Below, piece by piece: positions 56,558 through 64,000 of a DNA stretch of 64,000 bases. A program made the translations under genes and the position numbers. This DNA comes from Fuerstiella sp. (lineage in GTDB: Bacteria; Planctomycetota; Planctomycetia; Planctomycetales; Planctomycetaceae), in contig JAKVAZ010000002.1 in NCBI GenBank assembly GCA_022447225.1, positions 1 through 64,000 on the forward strand. Reading direction: 5' to 3'. Numbering within the stretch: position 1 is the first letter of the stretch; every line of letters starts with the position of its first letter. Under the pieces are notes generated by a model that worked only from the letters and a program-made list of their open reading frames with translations, was not told the origin of the DNA and ran no database searches.

Positions 56558-57325
56558 ATGGCCGATTCAGACCTCGCGTTCTCTGACCGCACGATTCTGG
56601 TCACAGGCGGCTCAAGAGGAATCGGCAAAGCGGCCAGCCTGCGGCTGGCACGGGAAGGAGCCCGCGTTGCAGTCAATTACGTGTCTGATGAATCAAATGC
56701 CCGGGCAACCGTTGCTGAGATTGAATCCGGTGGTGGATTGGCTCTGGCTGTTCAGGGCAATGTTGCAGTTCCTCAGGAAGCGGCCAATATCGCTAAGAAA
56801 ACACGTGCTGTTTTTGGCTCTGTTGACATGCTGGTCCACTCCGCCGGCATCAGTATCGTCGAGCACGCAACAGCCGTGACATGGGAAACGTGGCGGAAGA
56901 CAATGGATGTCAATCTCGACGGAACCTTCAATATGGTTTATGCATTGAAGGATGAAATGATTGAACGTGAGTTTGGGCGTATTGTGCTGATCTCCTCAAT
57001 TGCTGCATTGCGTGAACGCGAGAACCAGGTGCATTACTCAGCATCGAAGGCCGCTGTGATCGCGATGACTCGGTGTATGGCGCAGGGCTGGGCCAGACAT
57101 AATCTTCGGATCAACTGCATCTGCCCCGGGCTGATCGAAACGGATATGGCATACACATTGTCTCCTGAGGCTCACGAATTGATTGTGAAGGCGACCCCTA
57201 TGGGTCGTAAGGGGCAACCGGAGGAGATCGCATCGGTCATTCGTTTTCTGCTCAGTGATGAGTCCAGCTTTATGACCGGCCAGACGGTTGTCGCCAGCGG
57301 TGGACGTGTGATGATTCCGGGTTAG
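56558..57325 (+). CDS. Short-chain dehydrogenase/reductase, FabG-like
   Basis: 255 residues. Classical SDR: nucleotide motif TGGSRGIG (16-23), VLISS with the catalytic Ser, YSASK with Tyr 160 and Lys 164, and PGLIETDMA after it. The sequence RVAVNYVSDESNA after strand two suggests NADPH. Best resembles 3-oxoacyl-[acyl carrier protein] reductase or glucose 1-dehydrogenase-type SDRs; which one is not decidable, as no fatty-acid genes adjoin it. AGGA lies about 10 nt before the ATG. Confidence 0.85.
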   Translation: MADSDLAFSDRTILVTGGSRGIGKAASLRLAREGARVAVNYVSDESNARATVAEIESGGGLALAVQGNVAVPQEAANIAKKTRAVFGSVDMLVHSAGISIVEHATAVTWETWRKTMDVNLDGTFNMVYALKDEMIEREFGRIVLISSIAALRERENQVHYSASKAAVIAMTRCMAQGWARHNLRINCICPGLIETDMAYTLSPEAHELIVKATPMGRKGQPEEIASVIRFLLSDESSFMTGQTVVASGGRVMIPG

Positions 57326-57839
57326 GTACGACATAACAACAGGCGATGCGCACCGATCCGCAGCTGTCACAAAATAGAGAGCTGCACTCTCCGCATATGT
57401 CCGACCCACGTTGGTCGTCGGACATAGATGTTTATTAACGGATGGAGTTTGTCATTCAGCTCACAGACCGGATCCTGACTGGGTGAGTCGCCCAGGAAGC
57501 AGTGCACAAATTCGACCATTCTCCTGTCGACCTGGGTCGAAGATTTGGCGGTTAAATGTTGAGCATTCAGGAAGGCCGGCGAAAGATGTTGACGATAGTT
57601 TCGGTGAGGGGATCCGCATCCCACAATTACGGAAAAGTCAGGACCCTGCGATCTGTGTGGTTTTTCAATATCGAGGACATCTACGTGGGCTCCAATTCGA
57701 AGTCTTCGGCAACGGATGTTAGATTCGATTATTGACTGTGGTTATGTACGCCGTGTGATCGCTTCGGTGTCGAACAGGTCTCAAATACAGGCAGCACAAG
57801 TGAATTAGCCTCTCGATATCCTGCAGCTGGTTACCGGGT
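57326..57839. other. Intergenic stretch between convergent genes
   Basis: About 510 nt. Apart from the stem-loop at 57396-57426 I see nothing convincing. Open frames on both strands (e.g. plus 57411-57722) resemble no known protein. Confidence 0.45.
57396..57434 (+). terminator. Possible terminator after the SDR gene
   Basis: TATGTCCGA (57396-57404) pairs perfectly with TCGGACATA (57418-57426) around a 13-nt loop, followed by GATGTTTATT. It lies 71 nt past the SDR stop. The U-tract is interrupted and offset. Confidence 0.4.
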
Positions 57840-58649
57840 TCAGGTGATATCTGTGGGAGCTGGTGCATCTTTCAGCAGTTCACGCAGCTCGTCGACTAAT
57901 CCCGGCACACAGGAAACCCCGTCACCACCGAAAATGTTTTCTTCGAATTTCCAGTCTGTGCAGCTGCCGCCGGCTTCTCGCAGGATGGGTATCAACGCGG
58001 CAATGTCCCAGGGAGACATGACCGGATCGAGGGCAATTTCAGCCCGCCCTGTAGCTACCAGCATATGCCCATAGCAGTCTCCCCAGCCGCGTGCTAAACC
58101 GACCGTTTTCAGCAGATCGTCGAACACCTGTTGCCGGCCGCATCGAACGGTATATGTTGGTTCGGTCATCATCAGACGGGCGTCACATAGGCTGGACGAT
58201 AACGAGACCTGGGCTCTCCGAGGTTTCTGGTCATCGATTTTCCACCACGCTCCGGCAGCTTCTTCCGCGTAGATGACTTCGTTCAGGGCCGGAAAACGAC
58301 ACACTCCCATGACCATTCGGTTGTTGAATTCGAGACCGATGAGTGTTCCAAACAAAGGAACTCCATGAATAAATGGCTTGGTTCCGTCGATTGGATCCAG
58401 TACCCAGCGGTATCCGGAAGACGTTGGAACGTCGTCAAATTCTTCACCCAATATTCCGTCGTCCGGGTATTGTTCTGCCAGTTCTCGTCTGATCAGCTGT
58501 TCTGCCCCTTTGTCGGCTATTGTCACCGGAGAATGGTCGGATTTTGTTTCAACTCCCAGGGTTTGTGACTGGTAGTGTTTCATGATCAGATGCCCCGCGT
58601 CCATACTGCAGCGGAGAGCAAATTCAAGACGAGAGGTATGCTGTGACAT
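57840..58649 (-). CDS. hisN: Inositol monophosphatase-family phosphatase, probably histidinol-phosphatase
   Basis: 269 residues. Mg-dependent phosphatase fold: DHSPVTIADKGAEQLIR, GEEFDD (metal Glu), and WVLDPIDGTKPFIHGVPLFGTLIGL, in which the DPIDGT metal motif followed by FIHGVPLFGT is typical of HisN-type histidinol-phosphatases rather than inositol phosphatases. The late metal Asp is in SPWDIAALIPILREAGGS. Would perform the penultimate step of histidine synthesis. No his operon gene adjoins; specificity is therefore likely but not certain. Confidence 0.83.
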   Translation of the reverse strand: MSQHTSRLEFALRCSMDAGHLIMKHYQSQTLGVETKSDHSPVTIADKGAEQLIRRELAEQYPDDGILGEEFDDVPTSSGYRWVLDPIDGTKPFIHGVPLFGTLIGLEFNNRMVMGVCRFPALNEVIYAEEAAGAWWKIDDQKPRRAQVSLSSSLCDARLMMTEPTYTVRCGRQQVFDDLLKTVGLARGWGDCYGHMLVATGRAEIALDPVMSPWDIAALIPILREAGGSCTDWKFEENIFGGDGVSCVPGLVDELRELLKDAPAPTDIT

Positions 58650-58904
58650 CTTTGGAGTTCAACTTACGGAAAAAACAGACGATTCTGCGGGGACTGGCCA
58701 GGATTCGAAACTAATGGATAAGCTGTCCCGGATTCCGTGGCGACGTTAGTGATTTCACCACGATATTGCAAAATCAATGTTTGATCCCGACGGGAACCAT
58801 GTGGTTTCGCGTTGAAGAATCAACGATTGCTTGTCACAATGGTGACTTATATTAAGTTCGGTTTGGCCGGACGACACTTTCCCTCTAAGTGACCGTACTG
58901 TCTC

Positions 58905-59147
58905 ATGGACCGTCAACGCATTGAACGCCAGCTCAAACTTGCCCAGGAAAAGCTCTCTCAGTGGGTCAAACAACTGGATGCTCAAAAAGTCGATGAAAAA
59001 ACGCGGAGGAGAAACGCCAAGTGGCGGTCACTGGACGCGGATGTTCGCCAGTTGAAACGCCGGCTGATCGCAATTGGCGCGATTGAAGAACGCGAAGTCG
59101 CTGCTGAGCAGAGAAAAGCAGAGAAGTCCGGGGCGGCAGCCGAGTAA
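58905..59147 (+). CDS. Small charged coiled-coil protein
   Basis: 80 residues with heptad-like spacing throughout (IERQLKLAQEKLSQWVKQLD, LDADVRQLKRRLIAIGAIEER) and an Ala/Lys/Glu tail. No signal or membrane segment. Family not recognised. The codon pattern and continuous amphipathic helix favour a real gene. A hairpin CGTTGA-AGAA-TCAACG at 58810-58825 and a GTCAC/GTGAC dyad (58833-58846) lie in the upstream region shared with the divergent hisN-like gene. Confidence 0.6.
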   Translation: MDRQRIERQLKLAQEKLSQWVKQLDAQKVDEKTRRRNAKWRSLDADVRQLKRRLIAIGAIEEREVAAEQRKAEKSGAAAE

Positions 59148-59178
59148 CGCAAATTGCAGATGACAGGGCTGCAAAATT

Positions 59179-59967
59179 CTATTTGAAGGCAAAAATATCG
59201 GCCTGTGGCAGATCGTCTAAACTCTTCAGATTGAAGAGTTCCAGAAACCGATTGGTTGTGCGATAAGCGACATCGGAACGTTTGCTTCCCGTGCGTTCAA
59301 CTTCAAGAAGTTGAAGCCGGATCAACTGACGCACAGCAGTCATCGGCTTGGCACGACCGGTTTCCGACACATCCTTTGCGTCGACGGGTTGATTCCAGGC
59401 GACAAATGCGAGCATCTCCAGAACTTCGGGCGCCAGCCGGATTTCTTTGGGACCGGTGCCGTAGACGTGGCTTTGAAGCTGTGTGAATCCTTCTCTCAAC
59501 TGTAGCCGAAAACCTCCCTCATGAAGCCGTATTTCATACGGCCGGTTGTCCCGCGAATAATCCTGGTTGAGCTGATCAATAATCCTGACTGCCGCACCGG
59601 ATTCGACATCACTTCCGATGAAACCCGCCAAACGTCGGGCAGTGAGTGCGACGTCACCACCCACGAATAACGCTGCTTCGATTACTTCTCTCGCGGTGAC
59701 GCGTTCGTCCGACGTGGTTTCGATCGAGACCTCACCCGGGTTCTTCTGTAAATCTCGGGCCAGGTTCTCTCCAATTGATACGAATGCCTGCTCCTGATTT
59801 TCCGAGGCGGCTTCGCTTTGATCGGCTATTTCGTTGAACGCGTTTCCAACCTGAATTTCTGCTTCATCCAGCGCTGCCATGGCTTCACGGTACGCGAGTT
59901 CGATGTCGTCGGCGGGTTCCTCTGAGTGTTCAAATGACAAATCTTTGTGTTTTGAGGTTTCGGACAT
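59179..59967 (-). CDS. scpB: Segregation and condensation protein B
   Basis: 262 residues. Winged-helix kleisin-associated subunit of the bacterial SMC-ScpAB condensin. After an acidic N-terminal 75 residues, the paired winged helices are recognisable: VIEAALFVGGDVALTARRLAGFIG, then YEIRLHEGGFRLQLREGF, APEVLEMLAFVAWNQPVDAKDVSETG and RQLIRLQLLEVERTGSKRSDVAYRTTNRFLELF. The N-terminal extension is longer than in Bacillus. scpA is not adjacent. Downstream of an unknown envelope protein by 69 nt on the same strand. Confidence 0.92.
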   Translation of the reverse strand: MSETSKHKDLSFEHSEEPADDIELAYREAMAALDEAEIQVGNAFNEIADQSEAASENQEQAFVSIGENLARDLQKNPGEVSIETTSDERVTAREVIEAALFVGGDVALTARRLAGFIGSDVESGAAVRIIDQLNQDYSRDNRPYEIRLHEGGFRLQLREGFTQLQSHVYGTGPKEIRLAPEVLEMLAFVAWNQPVDAKDVSETGRAKPMTAVRQLIRLQLLEVERTGSKRSDVAYRTTNRFLELFNLKSLDDLPQADIFAFK

Positions 59968-60036
59968 TCCTGACCCTCTGCGATTTGACCTTACCGGAAG
60001 ATGTATCGTTCTCAGAAACGGAAATCGATTGGGCTG

Positions 60037-61758
60037 TTAGAGATCCAGAATCTCTTTCGTTAGTTGGGCGATTTGGCGGCCAAAGAATTTCAGGAGTCCT
60101 TTAGTCGTCTGCACGGTTCCCGCAATGTTTCCGTCGGAGGTGTTGACCGACAGATTTAAACGATCCGCTGCGTCCATTGCAGCGGACAATTGTTTCAGCC
60201 GAAGCAGATTCTCTCGCCATGCTGCTCGATCTTCAACGGCAGCAGGAAGCGGATGCTGTTCTGCCAGTTCATAGAGTCGACTGATCCATGGTGACAGTCC
60301 GATGTCCAGACTCAGAACCATTGGGGATTTTTGCCCACTTCCTGATTCGTCAATTTTGCTCTTCATCAATTCCTGTGAACCGGGACCGGTTGCCAGCCAG
60401 ACCTGATCTCGACCCACACCCACGTAAAAGTCACTTTCAACGCCAAAAAAATCATCCACCAGATCCAAAAAACCGCCGGCCAACTGTACCTTATGGATGG
60501 TGATACCATCGGATGTGGCAATATTTTGATCGAAGGAATTGCCCGATCGAGCCAGCGGCAGTTGTTTAAGAGTTTCGGTCAGTCGGGCGGATCCAGGCGA
60601 CGAGACCGCGCCGACCAGTGTAAACCGGGTTCCGTCGTGACTGGCTTCCACGAAGCCGTTGAGATGTCCACTCGCAAAGCCACTACGGAAAAGCGCGGCC
60701 ACATCATCATAGATGATACGGGTCGCCTGTTTTTCTGTGTCCTTTAACGTCGTGGAACTATCGATGCGGTTGTGTATGTCTATCGTTAGCAAATCCAGAA
60801 ACTCGCCGGCATTCTTTTGACGAAGGTCGTCGATCGAAACATTTAGTCGACCGGAGAGGACATTTTCTGCTATTGGCTGAATTTCCGCGAAAGCGTCGGG
60901 AGTCCGACCAATTTCATCAATTGATTCTGCCAGCGAAGTCTTTGGGATTCCGACAGAATCGAATGAGATCGACAGTGTGGATTTTTCTTGATTCAGATAG
61001 CCCGCGATATTGAATGCTGCAGCTTCGACATAAGTCAGTTCCAGCTCATCATACACGATCGACCATGTCTTCTTACGGAGATCAAACTCACTGGTCGATT
61101 CGGCTGGTCTCTGCCGGACAGCTTCGAGGTCTTTTTCCCGCATCACTTGGAATACATTGCGGCGATTGAGTTGACTGTCGTCACTGGTTTCAGTGTTGAT
61201 CAGTGTCAACCGGGCCGAGGCCCCCTGTTCTTTGAGTTTCACAAATGCCGGTGACGGGTCTCCGGCAGACAGAACATCCTGTCTCACAACGTCGTGAGTT
61301 TCCGGAGTGCTGAGTGCCAAAGTTGCATAGTTTGAATTTTTCAGAAAACGAAGCCACCCGCGGTCCGGGCCGGCGTCCAGCAGAAAAAAACCAGGGGGAT
61401 TCGGCTCCTGAAATGCTGGGAAACCTATGGATTCCAGATTCAGGAGGAATTCGTCCTGATCCGTATACCCTATCCAGATCAGATAATTGACCATCCCGGA
61501 AGCACTCAACACATCAATGCGAACCGGTTTGGAGGCAGCCATTCCGATCGAGATGTCCTGAAGAAATGCTTCCAGCTCTTCTCCATATGCCTGCTCGTCA
61601 GGCGGAGCCAGTCTGGTGAGCGACAGCAAATCCGCGGTGAGGCTCGTGATCCCGGGATGAGTGACGCTAATTTGAGGTTGATCGGTCTGGGCACATGTTT
61701 TGCCAGTTATCATCGTGGCAATCAGCACCAGCTGGAGTGTGGATTGGATTCTGTTCAT
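60037..61758 (-). CDS. Large secreted protein of unknown function
   Basis: 573 residues from the ATG at 61758, which begins a good signal peptide (MNRIQSTLQLVLIATMITGKTCAQ). I do not recognise the family. The protein is a long succession of mixed alpha/beta segments, e.g. GWLRFLKNSNYATLALSTPE, DDVAALFRSGFASGHLNGFVEAS and GGFLDLVDDFFGVESDFYVGVGRDQVWLATG, that resemble planctomycete exported proteins measured as repeats of an unnamed fold. No cysteine motif or metal site stands out. It shares strand and neighbourhood with the membrane protein at 62031-63056 (272-nt gap) and may act with it. Confidence 0.6.
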   Translation of the reverse strand: MNRIQSTLQLVLIATMITGKTCAQTDQPQISVTHPGITSLTADLLSLTRLAPPDEQAYGEELEAFLQDISIGMAASKPVRIDVLSASGMVNYLIWIGYTDQDEFLLNLESIGFPAFQEPNPPGFFLLDAGPDRGWLRFLKNSNYATLALSTPETHDVVRQDVLSAGDPSPAFVKLKEQGASARLTLINTETSDDSQLNRRNVFQVMREKDLEAVRQRPAESTSEFDLRKKTWSIVYDELELTYVEAAAFNIAGYLNQEKSTLSISFDSVGIPKTSLAESIDEIGRTPDAFAEIQPIAENVLSGRLNVSIDDLRQKNAGEFLDLLTIDIHNRIDSSTTLKDTEKQATRIIYDDVAALFRSGFASGHLNGFVEASHDGTRFTLVGAVSSPGSARLTETLKQLPLARSGNSFDQNIATSDGITIHKVQLAGGFLDLVDDFFGVESDFYVGVGRDQVWLATGPGSQELMKSKIDESGSGQKSPMVLSLDIGLSPWISRLYELAEQHPLPAAVEDRAAWRENLLRLKQLSAAMDAADRLNLSVNTSDGNIAGTVQTTKGLLKFFGRQIAQLTKEILDL

Positions 61759-62030
61759 GACGATGCAGTATTTCCTGTCTTCGCAGTCTGCGCTGTGTGC
61801 CAAAACTTTGCACACCCAATTCTATTCCACCATTGCAAGACAGGTAAAGTCTGTATCGTAGCCTGTTCGTTGACCAAACGGCGCGAATCATTGGCGGATA
61901 CGAGGCTGCCGTTCTGCCAAATTTGTCGTACAGGACAGCAGACTGAGCCAGCAGAGTATTTCCTGAATTCGGTAGCTCACAGGTATCGACTGAAATCTGT
62001 CACTGCAGTTGCCTGAGTTCTTTTAGTTCC

Positions 62031-63056
62031 TCAAACTGTGGGTTTGGAAATGTCCTCGCGGCACAACTGCCCCTGTTCCGGGTTTGCATTGGGAATTCTC
62101 TCCGGAACAGGTACACGCTTTCGAAAGATGACGATCAGCGGCGTGTTTGAGCGAACTTTCTTGGATGCAGTGACTGCCAATGTGGCTTCAGCGGCCTCTA
62201 CGGGAGTGCTGCCGGCAACAACGTCTTGAGACTCCATCAATGCGATCGATTGTGTGGGCTGACCTACGTCTGAGGGTAACGTCTCCACGAAGAGTTTCAG
62301 ATCTGATTCGTCAACCACATACATGGCGCCAAATACTTTGTCGGACTTTGTCGGCACCTTCATTGCCGCCAGAAACATGGCTCTGATTTCTTCCTGGCTG
62401 CGACCATCAATGTTTTTAGGGTTCAACTCCAGTTGTTCCCGCTGATCGGCCAGCGAATCGAGGATGACCTGGGACGCGCTACCGGCAGTCAGCAGAAAGC
62501 CGGCAGAATACTCAGCACCTCCATCAACCTGAGAATGCAGCGAAGTGATCTCTGCACCACGTTGTTCTGCGGCACCCAGCATCTCACGAATGCCCGCTTC
62601 AACACCGGCGTCATCGGCAATGTTCACCACAACAAAGTAGCAACTTGCGGGATCCGGGCGAGCCCTGTTCAATTCACTCAGCGTTTTACTCAACTCCACG
62701 ACGTTCACCGACCTGCGATCAGAATCAACGTCCTGTATCAGCTGAGGTGCGATGTACCAAAACGCGACGAGAATCGCGGCAACACCGGAGCCGACGGTCA
62801 CCCACCCGTTCCAAGAAGTCCGGAATTGTCGCTGACTGAGAGATTTGGGTCGCGAAACCGATCCTAAGTCGTTGCGAACAGCCTTGACCAAATCGACGGA
62901 CTTTACCGGTAAAGACTGAAGCTGTGTACGTACATCCGTCCACTCCTTTTCCCGTTTCGCTCTGAGTTCGGCCTGTATGTCCAAATTTCCGGAAAATTCA
63001 CCATCAAATTTGGCGGACAACAGTTCTTCAGGATTGTTTTGACTGTCTGAATGCAT
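62031..63056 (-). CDS. Single-pass membrane protein with anti-sigma-like N-terminus
   Basis: 341 residues. The N-terminus (ELLSAKFDGEFSGN) resembles the start of zf-HC2/anti-sigma domains, but without the His/Cys motif. A short cytoplasmic helical region is followed by one membrane helix (GWVTVGSGVAAILVAFWYIAPQLI, about 85-108) and a large extracytoplasmic domain. No ECF sigma factor gene adjoins; the upstream gene on the other strand encodes a phosphodiesterase. The domain order (short inside, long outside) fits a trans-membrane regulator. Function inferred only. Confidence 0.55.
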   Translation of the reverse strand: MHSDSQNNPEELLSAKFDGEFSGNLDIQAELRAKREKEWTDVRTQLQSLPVKSVDLVKAVRNDLGSVSRPKSLSQRQFRTSWNGWVTVGSGVAAILVAFWYIAPQLIQDVDSDRRSVNVVELSKTLSELNRARPDPASCYFVVVNIADDAGVEAGIREMLGAAEQRGAEITSLHSQVDGGAEYSAGFLLTAGSASQVILDSLADQREQLELNPKNIDGRSQEEIRAMFLAAMKVPTKSDKVFGAMYVVDESDLKLFVETLPSDVGQPTQSIALMESQDVVAGSTPVEAAEATLAVTASKKVRSNTPLIVIFRKRVPVPERIPNANPEQGQLCREDISKPTV

Positions 63057-63255
63057 TTTTGTTCAGAAATTGTGGATGCTGGCGCACACAGGGGCCTCAG
63101 AAATTACAAGGATACAGAGTCTTGTGGTGGTCGTTGAGTTCCCGGATTTTTGTGATTTACAGACAAAACGCAAAATTCCGACAGTTGAGGGGAGGGCTTT
63201 CAACGACCTGTATTTCGGTTTGAGAATATCGCCTCCTGATTCAGGCAGATGACCT

Positions 63256-64000
63256 ATGACTGAATTTCGAATTCTGCAGCTGACCGATCTGCATCTGTTG
63301 AGTAATCCTGAATCCACCGTTATGGGAATTCCGACTCGCCTTACCCTGCAGGACGTTGTTGAGACGATTCTGCAACGCGAGAGTGAATTTGATCATGTTA
63401 TTGTTACAGGTGATCATACGCATGATGAACGTCCGGAAAGTTACGATGCGGTTCGACGGATTCTGAAACCCTGGCGTGATCGGCTGGCCGTTGTTCCAGG
63501 TAACCATGACGACCGCGATGTCATGAGAACCATGCTGGGAGACGTTATTGGTCAACAAAATCCCGGCGACATTGATGGCGATGACCGGATCACGTTCATG
63601 CTGCATTACGGATCCTGGCTGTTGGTAGGACTGGACACTCATGTTCCGGGGCAGGTTTCCGGTCGCTTGGGTGAAGCACAGGCCGCCTGGCTTCACGAAC
63701 GGCTTGCGGTTCATGGTGACCGGCCATGCATATTGTTTTGTCATCATCCGACTGTTGATGTTGGATCTGACTGGATGGATGCTATTGGACTGACCGACCG
63801 GGATCTGCTGGTCGATGTGGTGCGAGATCATCCTTCAGTCCGGTTGATTTGCTGCGGTCATGTGCATCATGAATTTGAAGGGTATTCCGGGAAAACGCGT
63901 GTTGTGACAACTCCTTCAACCGGACTTCAGTTTCGTCCGGAGGGAACACCATCGCGATTTGCTGATGATCCGCCGGGCTATCGCGTCATCGAGCTTTATG
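63256..64000 (+). CDS. CpdA-like cyclic nucleotide phosphodiesterase/metallophosphoesterase (partial, runs off window)
   Basis: First 248 residues are present; the gene continues beyond the window. Binuclear metallophosphoesterase motifs appear in order: LTDLHL (D-x-H), VTGDHTHDE (normally GDLxHD), VVPGNHDD, a CHHP segment and GHVHHE. Overall it resembles the cAMP phosphodiesterase CpdA (class III). The Leu-to-His change inside GDHTHD is a minor deviation. It is transcribed away from the anti-sigma-like gene across a 199-nt divergent region. Confidence 0.88.
   Translation, partial: MTEFRILQLTDLHLLSNPESTVMGIPTRLTLQDVVETILQRESEFDHVIVTGDHTHDERPESYDAVRRILKPWRDRLAVVPGNHDDRDVMRTMLGDVIGQQNPGDIDGDDRITFMLHYGSWLLVGLDTHVPGQVSGRLGEAQAAWLHERLAVHGDRPCILFCHHPTVDVGSDWMDAIGLTDRDLLVDVVRDHPSVRLICCGHVHHEFEGYSGKTRVVTTPSTGLQFRPEGTPSRFADDPPGYRVIELY

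Noticed and set aside
57411-57722. 103-codon plus-strand frame after the SDR gene
   Set aside because: Cysteine- and arginine-rich random-looking translation without a family match or start signal.
58690-58720. tRNA T-arm-like GGATTCGAAA on the plus strand
   Set aside because: No D-arm, anticodon arm or acceptor pairing could be found on either side.

Overview
The window looks like a piece of a Planctomycetota chromosome. The sequence signs are: a PSCyt1/DUF1549/DUF1553 surface cytochrome-type protein followed by a DUF1501 protein, secreted PQQ-like beta-propellers, a formylglycine-type sulfatase, Tat-exported Gfo/Idh/MocA oxidoreductases and TIM-barrel isomerases, a membrane Ser/Thr kinase, and a type I topoisomerase that ends in a lysine-rich tail. 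Base composition looks moderate and even. I saw no rRNA, tRNA, CRISPR array, insertion sequence or prophage. Genus is not claimed. Functions come from motif and family recognition by eye; no database search was run.

Layout. 1-5.2 kb (minus): mraY and an amidohydrolase, a PQQ-propeller protein, and an RluA-type pseudouridine synthase. 5.7-13.9 kb (plus): a degenerate RmlD-like protein, an exported Gfo/Idh/MocA protein, then a tight set of PSD1-type cytochrome protein, DUF1501 protein and a Ser/Thr kinase with an extracytoplasmic Cache-like sensor. 13.9-15.4 kb (minus): a BASS transporter and an SRPBCC protein. 15.6-19.2 kb (plus): miaA, a zinc alcohol dehydrogenase resembling L-galactonate 5-dehydrogenase, and a UxaE-type tagaturonate epimerase. 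19.6-21.1 kb (minus): a lone histidine-rich RND/HlyD adaptor. 21.4-27.6 kb (plus): rpsO, pnp, an NtrB/NtrC-like pair and dapF.

27.6-30.1 kb (minus): an unknown protein and a GntP permease with an extra loop. 30.4-34.2 kb (plus): a secreted isomerase, sulfatase and propeller operon. 34.2-35.95 kb: a gene-poor stretch holding a rhodanese and a decayed bestrophin gene. 35.95-43.2 kb (minus): apbE, a DoxX protein with a large insertion and a Tat-exported oxidoreductase, with carB upstream. 43.7-49.3 kb (plus): nucleoside hydrolase, hemD, rph, a POT transporter carrying a pseudopilin-like insertion, and a small membrane protein. 49.6-52.3 kb (minus): a SurA/PpiD-like foldase. 52.6-64 kb: topA, a SprT-like protein, fabG-like, hisN-like, a small coiled-coil protein, scpB, two unknown envelope proteins, and a CpdA-like phosphodiesterase cut by the window end.

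How they fit together. Most of the window is housekeeping (peptidoglycan and lysine precursors, pyrimidine/arginine precursors, haem, tRNA modification, RNA turnover, chromosome segregation, DNA topology). Small accessory operons for sugar-acid and sulfated-glycan use, surface redox and sensing lie between. The least explained items are the DUF1501-coupled sensor kinase, the transporters with inserted soluble domains (POT, GntP, DoxX) and the apbE-doxX-oxidoreductase operon.
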